The translations under genes and the position numbers were made by a program. From Liquidambar formosana (taxonomy: Eukaryota; Streptophyta; Magnoliopsida; Saxifragales; Altingiaceae), in assembly GCA_039720395.1 (NCBI GenBank), contig CM077821.1:547108-611107 (forward strand): 64,000 bases of DNA. The letters run 5' to 3'. Numbering within the stretch: position 1 is the stretch's first letter; the number at the start of each line of letters is the position of its first letter. The notes below the pieces were generated by a model. That model saw only the letters and a program-made list of their open reading frames with translations, was not told the DNA's origin and did no database searches. Shown one piece after another: positions 36,861 to 47,048 of this stretch.

Positions 36861-37455
36861 CTCCACCCTTCACCCAAGGGGCTCCCTAGAGGAAGGAGGG
36901 GAGTGACTAATTAAAGGTGTATGAGTTGAGACCATTTAAATCATGGGCTTTAGAGTAAAATAATAGGGGTTTGTCTGGAATGAAAAGTTTAATCAAAGGT
37001 TAGGAAGTAGGGGTTCATTTATCTTTATGTCTTTAGTATGTCACCTCACCCTTCGTCTTAAGGGACACTTTTAAGGATGAGGTGTCCAACTATGGAGATA
37101 TCATGTTTGGACCTGGCCCATAGTTTGCTTGCACATATTGCATTGTCATGTTTGGGGAAATGAAATTGTTGATTGTTTTAAAAATGGTTAATGGTTAGAA
37201 TCTAAAGATAAGTGACTCACCTTCATGCCTTTAGTATGTCGCCTAACACTTCGAGGTACCCTTGGGGATGAGATGTCTAACTAAGGGCATACTTTATAAG
37301 ACCACACTTATCAAATTTAGTGCAGTCAAGGAAATCTTGTTAAAATATTTTTGGTCATTGCCTAAAAAAGGGATTTTGTTCTTAAAGGAGGGCTGGATTA
37401 AAACCCGTTGTGTCTTCTAGAGGTTAAATATTAGAGCGGAACCCACTATCACTTC
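36861..37455. other. Leader of the outer element (second half)
   Basis: Continuation of the outer element's 5' leader after the inner insertion. Related to the inner element's leader around 32880-33400 on the other strand. Non-coding. Confidence 0.6.
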
Positions 37456-38196
37456 ATGGCTGGAGTTGGCAATGCAACATTGGAAGAAATCAGGGGAATG
37501 CTTTGTGAGATCATGCAAAAGTTGAATGATATCTTGGCGATTGTTCAAGTTATTTCTCAAGCCCGATCCGAGCCTGTGAATCATCATGAGCATAATTTAG
37601 GGGCTACCAAGTCCCAGAGAATCAACATAGCAGATTTGAAAGTCCAAACTATCAAGAAGAAGCCTCGCCAATTCACTGAGTTATACATGCCACTTGAGAA
37701 AGTGCTTGAAAAGTTAAAGAACCGAGGCCTATTGAAACCTCTTGACCTAAGGCCACCACCTAGCCCTTTGCCCAAGAACTATAATGAAAATGAATACTGC
37801 AAGTTCCACCAAACCAAGGGCCACCAAACCAACTGCTGCTTCCGCCTTAGGCATAAGATCCAAGACCTCATTGACCGTGGAGTAATCAATTTTCCCAAAC
37901 CAACCAATAATCCAAATACTCTTCAAAGCTCTTCCATGAACCCATTTTTGGCCACTGTAAACCCAATCTCTCCAGCCCAGCCAAATGCCAATCCATCAAG
38001 ATCTCTTGTTGCAATTAAGCAAGAATTTCCAATTCATGGCCTATATCATTCAGAGGACACTCAAACTCTTGCTAGCATGGGGGTTCTTGATTTTGAGGGA
38101 CTTTACGAGGCTCAAGGAACCTTTAACGCTCATGGGGATTTGGATAATGTCAGCCTCACAAGTCAAGACGAAGAAAAGAAGATGTTGATGCCTTGA
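37456..38196 (+). CDS. gag: Truncated Gag protein of the outer LTR retrotransposon
   Basis: A 246-residue ORF from ATG (MAGVGNATLEEIRGML). The order of parts matches the inner Gag. RQFTELYMPLEKVLEKLKNR is the usual Gag segment and LLKPLDLRPPPSPLP follows. The knuckle is YCKFHQTKGHQTNCCFRL and then RHKIQDLIDRGVINF. The C-terminus is acidic (SQDEEKK). No pol frame follows. It differs from the inner copy at many residues yet has no stop or frameshift. It probably acts in RNA binding or packaging in the cytoplasm. Confidence 0.85.
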   Translation: MAGVGNATLEEIRGMLCEIMQKLNDILAIVQVISQARSEPVNHHEHNLGATKSQRINIADLKVQTIKKKPRQFTELYMPLEKVLEKLKNRGLLKPLDLRPPPSPLPKNYNENEYCKFHQTKGHQTNCCFRLRHKIQDLIDRGVINFPKPTNNPNTLQSSSMNPFLATVNPISPAQPNANPSRSLVAIKQEFPIHGLYHSEDTQTLASMGVLDFEGLYEAQGTFNAHGDLDNVSLTSQDEEKKMLMP

Positions 38197-40596
38197 GGTT
38201 TTTGGGAAAGATAATGAGTTTTTTCTTTCTTGGTGCTTACTGCTACACTAATTCTATCATGATTGTCCATGATAAAGAGTTTAAGTCTTTTGTTTGTTTT
38301 CTGGTTAGTTAATTGTTTTCTATCTTCGAGTCAAATGTCCTTTGAAGTTTTAAGTCTTTCAAGTCCTAGTCATTGTCAATGTGTTCTTCTTCATTCCTTC
38401 AATAAAAAGTTTGATTTCAATAATTCCATTGTCTCTCTATTTCTCTTTAATCAATTGACTATCAAAGTGGCATAAACACAAGAAGCTCAAAGCTCTTCCC
38501 CCTAAAAAGCAAACAAGATGAATGATGAATCAACTGTGACTAATTAACTTGGAAACAAAGAAAAGTCCAAAATGGTAAACATAGGGGTCACTTGCCCACT
38601 ACACTATGAAGACATAGGCTAAGCAACTTGAGAGGATCTTAAAACCCTTGTAAGAAGCAACTCAAAGATCAAAAGAAGAAATCAACTACCATGCTGTGAG
38701 CTTTTGGAGATGTTTATTTCCCTCTCCCTCAAAAGGAAAAGAAAAAAAGTCAAAAGAAAATTTGTGACGAAAAAAAAAAAAAAAAAAAAGAACAAAAAAA
38801 AAGCACAAAAAGAAAGGGAAGGGATTAACATCCAAAAGCATCAAAAAAGAAGATCAACAACAATCAAAAGAAAGTCTTGTGATCAAGGAAGACTACAATC
38901 TATGTTCATGACTGGCGGGAGAAGTTTAAGCCAAGCGAGGTGGTCCCTATGTGGTTATATGTAGAGCCAGGCCCGCTAGGTTGAAAACCTGAAAAGGCGA
39001 CCTAAGCAAAAGTTAGCGCATTTGAAAAATGATGAAAAAAGAAAAGTGAATTTTCTTGAACTACGAGGACCTGATTCTCCACAAAAAGAAATGTTAGTTT
39101 GTTTGATTAATGTCTTGGGAAGATCAAAGTGGAGATACGTAGGCAACCCATAAAGTTACTTTGGGTGCGGTCCAATTCATTGAAAAAAAAAAAAAGAAAA
39201 AAGAGAGAGAAAGAAAGGGGCTTTGCACATTACCAACCATTAAAGGCAATTCTTTGTGACTAAGTTAAGAAGAAGCAGTTTCATTGATTGAATTAGTGAG
39301 CTTAAAATACTACATGCCACTGAGAAAGTTAATTTGATTATTCTTCTTTTTCAATTTGTTCTTGTTTGTCTTTCTCAATTACTTCGTGTGTCCTTCCATT
39401 TTCATCCTTTAAGTCTTGTGTGTCTCCAATGGTCATCGACCTTGTCCTTTAAAAGCACTCATTCACTACAATCCATTTGTAAAGTCCATTAGATTTTGTC
39501 CTATCATATCTTAATTTAGACTTAGACTCTTGTCATGGATTTAATAATGGAAAAGGGGTAGCAGTAACTACTAAGGAACAATTTGCCTTAGTTGTAGGCA
39601 TGAGACTTTATGAGTTTGGGAGAATGGGTGTTGCTTTCTGTAAACCTGGGGCTAATTTGTCTTGCTTAGCCAAAGAGCTTGAACAAACATGATACTCTAC
39701 GAACTTGGGGGTTGATTTTACTCATAGAAGAAGAAATGAAATATGTGTTGGGGCTGGTTTGTTTAATCAGAGAACCTGAATAAATTAATGAAGAGAAGGG
39801 GCCAAGGCTTCATGAGTTGAATTCCTTTGCACTAAGGAGAAAAGAAAAAGAAAAAGAAAAGAAAAGAGGAGAAGAAGAGCCCGCTAGGTTGAAAACCCGA
39901 AAGGGCGGTCTAGGCAAAAATTAGGACAACCCGCTAGATTGAAAACCCACAAGGGCAATCCAGGCAAAAATTAGGGTTTTGAAAAGAAATGAAGAAATAA
40001 GAAGGGAAGATGAATTTCCACTCTATTCTATACCTTGAAAAAGAATCCATGGGTTTAATCAAATCCTCTTGAAATGCATTGTTTCCTAAAAAGGCTTGAC
40101 CACAATTTCTGAAAGAAAAATTGCATGACTGTGCTAAATCCGAATAAGTGACATGAAAAGCTTTATGAGAAAAATTTGATGAAAATGATGATTGTTTCAA
40201 TGTGTTTTCTTATGTGAGTTGCATGTCTTTTGGCTAAGCCATAACACATTTACGAAATAATCAATAGGAACTTTCCCCAATCATTTCAAAGACAATAAAA
40301 AGATAAATTTTTATAAGTGTGAAGTCACCAAAGTGATATGAGAAATTGAAATTGTTTTCCTTGAAAAGGAACGAGATTTAAAAAGAAGTTTTCACCTAGA
40401 AGGGGTATGATTGTTGATTTTGTTGCATGCTAGAAAAGCTTTGATAAAATGAAAATGTGAAAAGGTTAAGCTTTGTGATTTGTGCATAGGTTGATAACAT
40501 TCGACCTTCGGATTTTTTATGATATTGGTATTGAGTTGTTTGATAACGTTTGATTTATGACATTTGTGATTTGTTTGAATAGTTTTCCCCACATAT
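38197..40596. other. Non-coding 3' region of the outer element
   Basis: No pol homology. It contains A-rich tracts and GGTTGAAAACC-type motifs at about 38978, 39890 and 39935. A CTACGAGG...GATACGTAGGCA module lies at 39057-39148. Basic ORFs here come from the A-rich tracts. Confidence 0.6.
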
Positions 40597-41150
40597 TATC
40601 CACTGGTGTAACTGATGTAATATGGGAAGACCTTCATCGAACGCAGTTCGGTGTAAGTTATGGATACCTCATATTATTCACCGGTGCAACTGGTGTAATA
40701 TGGGAAGACCTTTCATCGAATGCAGTTCGGTGTAAGTTATGGATACCTCATATTATTCACCAGTGCAACTAGTGTAATATGGGAAGACCTTCATCGAACG
40801 CAGTTTGGTGTAAGTTATGGATACCTCATATTATTCACCAGTGCAACTGGTATAATATGGGAAGACCTTCATCAAACGTAGTTCGGTGTAAGCTATGGAT
40901 GCCTCATATTGTTCATTGGTGCAACTAGCAAATAATATGAGAAATATGTGTGAAGAGTTCTACGGAACTCATGAGGAGTACCTTTATGTGCAAAGAGTTT
41001 TGTGGAACTCATGAGGAGTACCTTTGTGTGGGAGGAGTTTTGAAGAGTACCTTTGTCTGTGAAGAGTTCTGTGGAAATCATGAGGAGTATGATTGTGTGT
41101 GGAAGCTAGTTTGTGTGTGACGAGTTCTATGGGTAGGTGGCTTCCGACCT
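40597..41150. repeat. Hairpin tandem array in the outer element's 3' region
   Basis: Four units of about 78 bp (starts of TATGGGAAGACC at 40621, 40699 and 40778 checked). Each holds a long hairpin, CATATTA-TT-CACCGGT-GCA-ACTGGTG-TAATATG, and a second, CGAAC-GCA-GTTCG. At 40940-41150 there are GAGTTC-TACG-GAACTC hairpins and a larger one near 41120-41158. The position relative to the PPT matches the inner element's array, but the sequence is unrelated. Confidence 0.8.
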
Positions 41151-41277
41151 ATAGAATTCAGTGACATGGTCACCTTCTTTTTCATATGTTTCCCCAGTGG
41201 GTATTAATGAAATTAATTTTACCAAGCAAAAATAGGTTGTTCTTCTATCATTGGTTCACAAGTGAAACTTGTTCACC

Positions 41278-41290
41278 AATGAGGGGCTTC
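41278..41290 (+). other. Polypurine tract of the outer element
   Basis: AATGAGGGGCTTC immediately upstream of the 3' LTR; primes plus-strand DNA synthesis. Confidence 0.8.
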
Positions 41291-43942
41291 TGTCACACCC
41301 CATTTTTGTCACCTTAACTAGGGTACATCATTTCATGTAGGATTTTGAGTTCTTTTTTAGTCTAGTCTTTTGCATTGAGTTTCTATGGCATTGAATATCA
41401 TGTGTATGAATTTTGAAGTGATTTGGAGTTCATTTCGATAGTCAATAAGAACTTTTGCGACTTTAAGGGCATAATCGTCTTTTAAGCCGTATATTTTCCA
41501 TTTAACTTTGGAATGAATCCCGAGTCATTCCCTTGAGTTCATATGGTTATATAGAGTCTATATATAGGTTCGATTTGATGAACTAATGGTTTAAGATCAA
41601 TTCGGCTCATAACAGTTTAGGTTGGCTAAAAGACCCTTTCTTGGTTCGCTCAAATTGACTCATGTGACCCACTCAATTTATTCCCATTTAACTTCAATCT
41701 GGCTTTATTTACATCATAAACATGTTTTGAAAGGTTGATTTTTGATTTGGAAAGCATTTGGCTCAACCTTGTGTGCAAACCCTAGCTTTGCGACAGTGGT
41801 GCACAGCGGTTAGCCACCTTTGTAAAACCTAATCATGCACCCATGGTTAAGGATTTTTGTCCTAAAATGTCTAAAAATGTGTTCCTCATCAAACCACGGT
41901 CGTTTTGGCTTTTATTTCGTCAAAATCGGACTTAATTTGACCCCCGAAAGACTTCCGGAAGGCGAAAGAGTCTAACCGAGGTATGCTGATGGGAGCCCTC
42001 GGGTGACTGTCCGGGGCCAGACGGTCAGCCGTCCAAGCCCGGACGGTCACCCGAGGGAATCCGTCTTTAAGTGGGATTCTACCTCTTCCTTCCTCCTATG
42101 ATGGTTTCCTCCGCCTTTGCAAGTTGTTTCCTTCTAAAAGTGAGTAACTTTGAGTTGTTTGATCACCAAGAGAGTCTCTAATAGCCCTAGGATCATTATT
42201 TAATGAATTAATCTTAGCCATTGTTTTACTAGGTCAGTCCCCTATATAAAGAACATGATATTCAGCACATAAGGAAGCCACAAGTGCACTTTACACTTAG
42301 AGAGAGAGGGAGCTACGAGTTTGGAGAGCTAGAAGGACATCAAGAGAAGGCTTTTCAACCCTAAGCAAGCAAGAAAACAAGGAATTTGAAGGCAAGGGAG
42401 GTTCTACAAGAGGTAAGCACTCTTTTTGAATGCTGAATATAGGTCTTCTCCTTCTCCTTCTCCTTCTTCTTCTATGATAATTCTAGTGCATGTTGTAACT
42501 CCACATGTTAGGTTAATTCCACGCTTTTGTGGTATGATATGAATGATTTTAAGATGATTCATGGTTCTATGTGCTTGATAATCTTTAGTTTACTAAGGAT
42601 TTGAAAGCGTTACTCTTTTTGTCTTCTTAAATCATGCATAGTTCATATAGTCTATTCGCTGTGATTGTTGTCATGAGTTGACGCTCCTGTTAGTTAATAC
42701 ATATGATATGAATGATATTCATGATGATTTAAGCATGTGTTAGAGTCGTTTCATATGTTTTAATGCATAGTTATGAAATTAGGGTTTCGACAACCCTAAA
42801 TTCACACAAGTTTCCTATAGCATGATAGAATAGCTTTTCTTTTCTATTTTTCTTCATGGTTATTATATATATGATATATATAGAATAATTATGATAGTTT
42901 TTGCATGCATGTAGTGGATTTTTAGGGTTTTATGCCTGACATGAGATTAGGGTTGCATTAAAGTCTCTATTTATTCACTGTTTTTGTTGATAACATGATT
43001 AGTGGATGACTTTGAGCCTTAATACTATTCTGTCCAGATTGTTATGTTATCCTTTTTGATATGCATTGAGCACTTGTAAGGGTGCAAACAGGTACAATAA
43101 TTGCCTTATTGCAAATAAGGTCGTTATCGCTTGAGCTTGTTATCGCTTGGAGAAAATTGCATAAGGTAAGTAGGGTATGAATTGCCCTAATTCTCTTTTC
43201 CTAACCTTTCTTCTCTCTTCTCCCTCCTATGGTTATTTTCTAATAGAGAGATATGGTGAATTCTAGGGTTTCTTTCCACCCCTTTTTAAAAGTCTATATC
43301 TTTCATTGAAATCTTATTGAGAATCATTTGTCTTCGAAAATTGCTATGGAAGGAAACCTAAGGTTTACCATAAGTCTCTATTAGGGTTTAACCCTATTCT
43401 TTTCGAACTACGTGGACTTTGATCCATGTATTTCCATGCATGGTACGTAGGCGCTCAATTGATGTTCAAGTCCACCCTAGGATCTAAGTATCCTAGTTTT
43501 GTTTTGTTTTCTTTATTTTGTTTGTTTGTCCATCTCATATGATTGCTAGTGGATTAGGATAAATTTGTCCATCACATATGATTGCTAGAGGAGTAAGATG
43601 GATTTGTGATTGATATGCATGCTGTATTTTATTGATTGATATTGATTTGCATGTGATTAAGTTATTAATTTAGCCCAATCAAATTAAGAGACCAACTCGG
43701 GCGATGTGGGTGCCTATGGGCTTTGCCCAGAACCTTCCCACGTCATAACTTAGCCCCCGAATCCAATTTTCTTGTTTCAAAGACTTTACTTTTCCTTTAA
43801 TGGAGTCATGTGGTTTTGAAAATAAAACATTTTTACGGTTTTCCTCTTTTCCTTAAAAATTAAGGTGGCGACTCCTTTTCGTTTGTTGTCTTTCACCTAT
43901 TTTGCCAAACCCTTGTGCGCCACGCTTTTTCGTGGGTTCACA
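41291..43942 (+). repeat. 3' LTR of the outer element
   Basis: 2,652 bp, TGTCACACC...TTCACA, followed by TACCC. It is about 50 bp shorter than the 5' LTR, mainly from one missing dyad unit (41996-42057) and a shorter CTTCTC tract. Confidence 0.9.
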
Positions 43943-44157
43943 TACCCGAACCATTTTGCACCCCTAGCTTTAACAATTAAAAAAATGCTTTTAACGGTGG
44001 GAACTTATAAAACACTTTCTTACTCTCTCTCTCTCTCTCCATCTCTGTTTCTCTCTTCCCTGGAAGGCTAGGCTTTACATGTAAGTATGTTACTTGGTAT
44101 TTTTGGGGCCTCAATTCCACCCAAGATTTGTTTTGAACCCGCATCCCTTTGTGATTT

Positions 44158-44440
44158 TTTAAGGTTTATGAAAAATATAAAAGCTTTTGTGTTGTCATTT
44201 AAAAAACATCATTTTAAACAATTTCATAAAATAAAGTTTTTCCAAAATTTGTTGTTTGATTTGGTTTTTTTTTTTTTTTTTTTTTGCCATTTATAATATA
44301 TTTTTCTGTAAAAATTCGAAAAAAATCCACTGAAAACGATAATTTTTAGCTCTTTTATACAAAGTTGTTCAAAATAATGTTTTCTATTGAACTATGTGAC
44401 CAGTTTACGTTAAACCCTTAATATATTTCATAATACCTTG
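44158..44440. mobile_element. Degraded copy of the foldback Mutator-type MITE family
   Basis: Left arm TTAAGGTTTATGAAAAATAT and right-arm AAGTTGTTCAAAATAATG stretches align with the family at 44511-44903, but the termini are decayed and no target duplication is visible. This is an older copy beside a younger one. Confidence 0.6.
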
Positions 44441-44510
44441 AGAAAACACAAAGGGTGAAAGTGAAAAGGAAGTCTTGGGTTGCCAATAAAAGCCATTGTG
44501 ATTGTTTGGG

Positions 44511-44903
44511 GGGAACAACTATTGCAACCCCCCAATCTTATCACCCCACCATCCTTTAGGTTTTTAAGGTTTTATGCAAAATATAAAAAGTTTTTATGAA
44601 AACCGGCCGCAATGTCTACTAGAAAACATCATTTTGAACAACTTTGTAGAAGAAAGTTTTTTCTAAATCTATCGTTTAAATATACTTTTTAGCCATTTAT
44701 AGCCTTTATTTCATTTTTTGCCAAAAAATCTACCTAAACTATAGATTTTGGAAAAACTTTCTTTTGCAAAGTTGTTCAAAATGATGTTTTCTAGTGAACC
44801 ATGAGGCCGGTTTTTGCAAAAACTTTTATATTTTTCATGAAGTCTTAAAAACCAAAAATAAAGGGGTGAGTTATAAGAATGGGGGGTTGCAAAAGCCGTT
44901 CCC
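44511..44903. mobile_element. Foldback Mutator-type MITE, 393 bp
   Basis: The ends GGGAACAACTATTGCAACCC and the complement of GGGTTGCAAAAGCCGTTCCC are inverted. TTGTTTGGG flanks both sides (44502-44510 and 44904-44912), a 9-bp target duplication as in Mutator-like elements. The arms are inverted over most of the length, so the whole element could fold into one hairpin. No coding sequence. Confidence 0.9.
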
Positions 44904-44912
44904 TTGTTTGGG

Positions 44913-46639
44913 CCCGTTTGGTGGTGGCCAGGCTTTAAGCCCTTTGAATCAGGCCCAAACCACTTGTGCTGAACTGACACAAACGCAAGCTGGGTTGGCA
45001 TTATTATTATTTGCTGTGGATGCATATAAATGGAGTTCGGATCCTCTATTTATTTAAAGTGTGTTGGGTTCGTGTTTGGTTATGCAATAGGATGCTAGGT
45101 TGTATAGAAAGGACATCTAACAAATGAGTAACGAATCAGAAAACATCAGTACACTAAAACATTTAGACTGATGCAAAGTTAAGTATGAACTCAACACATT
45201 TTTAAGATGCAAAGAATTCATACTCATAAATATATGATTGTTATATATATATATATATATATTGGACTACATATAATCAGAATCTTATGAAGCATCAATT
45301 TTGTTAATTTTCCAAGCCCAATATCAAGTTAAGACGTGCTTGAGTCAGCATAATCTTACGAATTTTAGTAGTAGGCCTAGTTCCTGCTAGGGTTCACCCA
45401 TGGCCAAGTGATTAAGTTGGACTGCATGATAAATGTAGTCCGTTAGTCATTTTTATTTTATTCAGATTTCTTTTCTAATATGTTTTCACAATTAGAAAAA
45501 TGTCATCTACCTATTTTGTTTATTAATTGATGTGGCAACGACAAATTAATAATAAATAATTAAATTACTTAGTTTTGACTTTACAAAAGAATAATACATG
45601 TCACACAGAGGATGGATGAAACCAAAACTTACATTGTAATATATTTCTACAAGCATCTCACCGAAGAAATTGAAGACCTTTGGTTCGCAGTTTGATTCCA
45701 CTTCTGTTTTTAACTTTGAAGAAAGTTGTGTGTTTTTTTTTTTTTATAAACAGATTGAAAAAGGTTATAGTGACCACCTCTCCTAGGTCAATATTTTCCT
45801 TCTTCTTCCAATTTTTGGACAAAGCACATTGAAAATGAAATCAATTTTTACACCAAATAGTAACAGTTTACTATTGTCTTTCAAAAATTATATGACAATA
45901 CAGTAACAACTTGCTATTTACGTTATAAAAAAACACGACAATGAATTAAACTCAAACATTAAGCAAGAGCCCCCAAAAAATGGACTGATCTGGAGTTGCA
46001 AACAAAGACACACAAAAAAAAAACACAGATATGGACTTTGGAGATGAAAAGAAGAAGAAGAAGAAGAAGAAGAAGAAGAAGACGAAGAAGAAACAGAAGA
46101 CAGCTATGACAGGGCGACGGAAGAGAGAGGGAGTTCGGAGAAGGCCGTCGTCGGAGAAGGTTTGGTCATGGCCTTGATGAAGAGCCACCGGAGAAGAAGC
46201 TACTGTCAACGTCGTTTCCATGGAAACCAAAACCGCCACTGGTGGTCGGCGTTGGAGCTCAATGGACCTTTTTAATCTTTTTTGGGCTTTGAATTGGCGC
46301 AAATGAAGCTGTTGGAGAAGGTGCTCACAATGACGACTTCTCTCTCTCTCCTCTCTCTCTTCCCCCCCCCCCCCCCCCCCCTCTCTCTTTCTTCATGATG
46401 TTATCACCAGATTTGGTTTCCCAAATCTGGTTCCATAGTCGAAGGTCCCCCCCACCCCACCCTTCCAGTTAAAAAATCTATGGTATAAATATAAAAGGCT
46501 AAAACAGGAATTTTTTAAAAATTGTTTCCCTTATCCTTAAAGAATCTCTAAAAGATGGGGTTATGGAGTTAAAAATTCTTATGGTGGGTTTATTGTTAAA
46601 AGCCATCCCCTATTAGGGGTAATTGCTAATTTCCCCTTA
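44913..46639. other. Intergenic stretch with simple repeats
   Basis: It holds an AT repeat (45241-45260), a GAA/AAG repeat (46046-46091) and a C run (about 46363-46381). The ORF at 45952-46302 is a by-product of these tracts. No gene was recognised. Confidence 0.5.
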
Positions 46640-47048
46640 TTTCATTCACATTGTGCTTCTACAAACAAAATAGCCATGTATACAGCAGCCTATTTCCTTT
46701 TACTGCTTAATAGAATCCCTTTCAAAGGGAATAAAAGAAAAGAATGGAAAAGAAAAAAGATCACAAATGCATATATGATCAAAAGATCAAAATTGTTCTG
46801 ACAGTCCATAAGTTTTACAGATGTGTGGAAGTATAAGAGCAAAGAATAGAACAAACAACAAGAGTACAAGAGTATAGAGAGACTTACCATGTCAAGATCA
46901 TTACAGGGATTCTGTGGAGGGAAAGTAGTCGTTTTGTTTGTTGACTTGATGATAATGATGCATCAAGATGATCCAACTTCTGGCTTTTTTATTACTTGGA
47001 ACAAACTTGATTCTTACTCTGATCAATGACAATTGCTATTGGGACATT
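46640..47048 (-). repeat. TNL 3'-flank module, copy 4 (truncated)
   Basis: Probable 3'UTR of the intact TNL. It shares ATAGCCATGTATACAGCAGCC and later blocks with the other copies but lacks the distal half containing the hydrophobic ORF. A minus-strand donor-like ATGGTAAGTCTC near 46887 suggests a 3'UTR intron. Confidence 0.65.

Larger units (their letters stand above)
21182..43942 (+). mobile_element. Outer gag-only Tat-like Gypsy LTR retrotransposon
   Basis: A complete plus-strand element with 5-bp target duplication TACCC (21177-21181 and 43943-43947). LTRs are 21182-23881 and 41291-43942, starting TGTCACACCCC and ending TTCACA (TTCAAA in the 5' LTR by one substitution). A PBS adjoins the 5' LTR and a PPT the 3' LTR. 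Without the inner element it is about 10.4 kb. The only protein-coding segment is a short gag ORF at 37456-38196; protease, reverse transcriptase, RNase H and integrase are not seen. Assignment to the Tat/Ogre side of Gypsy rests on the gag knuckle, the PBS type and the 3' region, and is an inference. It must be mobilised by an autonomous relative. Confidence 0.9.
20738..43966. mobile_element. hAT-type MITE split by the LTR-retrotransposon nest
   Basis: The left end TAGGGGTGCAAAT at 20738 (also at 20490 in the duplicated copy) and the right end TTTTGCACCCCTA (43954-43966) are inverted repeats. Flanking 8-mers are GCTTTAGC (20730-20737) and GCTTTAAC (43967-43974), an 8-bp target duplication with one mismatch, as expected for hAT. 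With the LTR nest removed the element is about 460 bp (20738-21181 plus 43948-43966). It is non-coding, with GGTCCGG/CCGGACC-like repeats inside. Confidence 0.8.

Noticed and set aside
38704..38964. Lys-rich 86-codon ORF in the outer retroelement
   Set aside because: A product of an A-rich tract in the non-coding 3' region; not matched in the inner element.
45952..46302. 116-codon minus-strand ORF
   Set aside because: Dominated by a GAA/TTC microsatellite giving a Phe run; no motif and no conserved neighbour.
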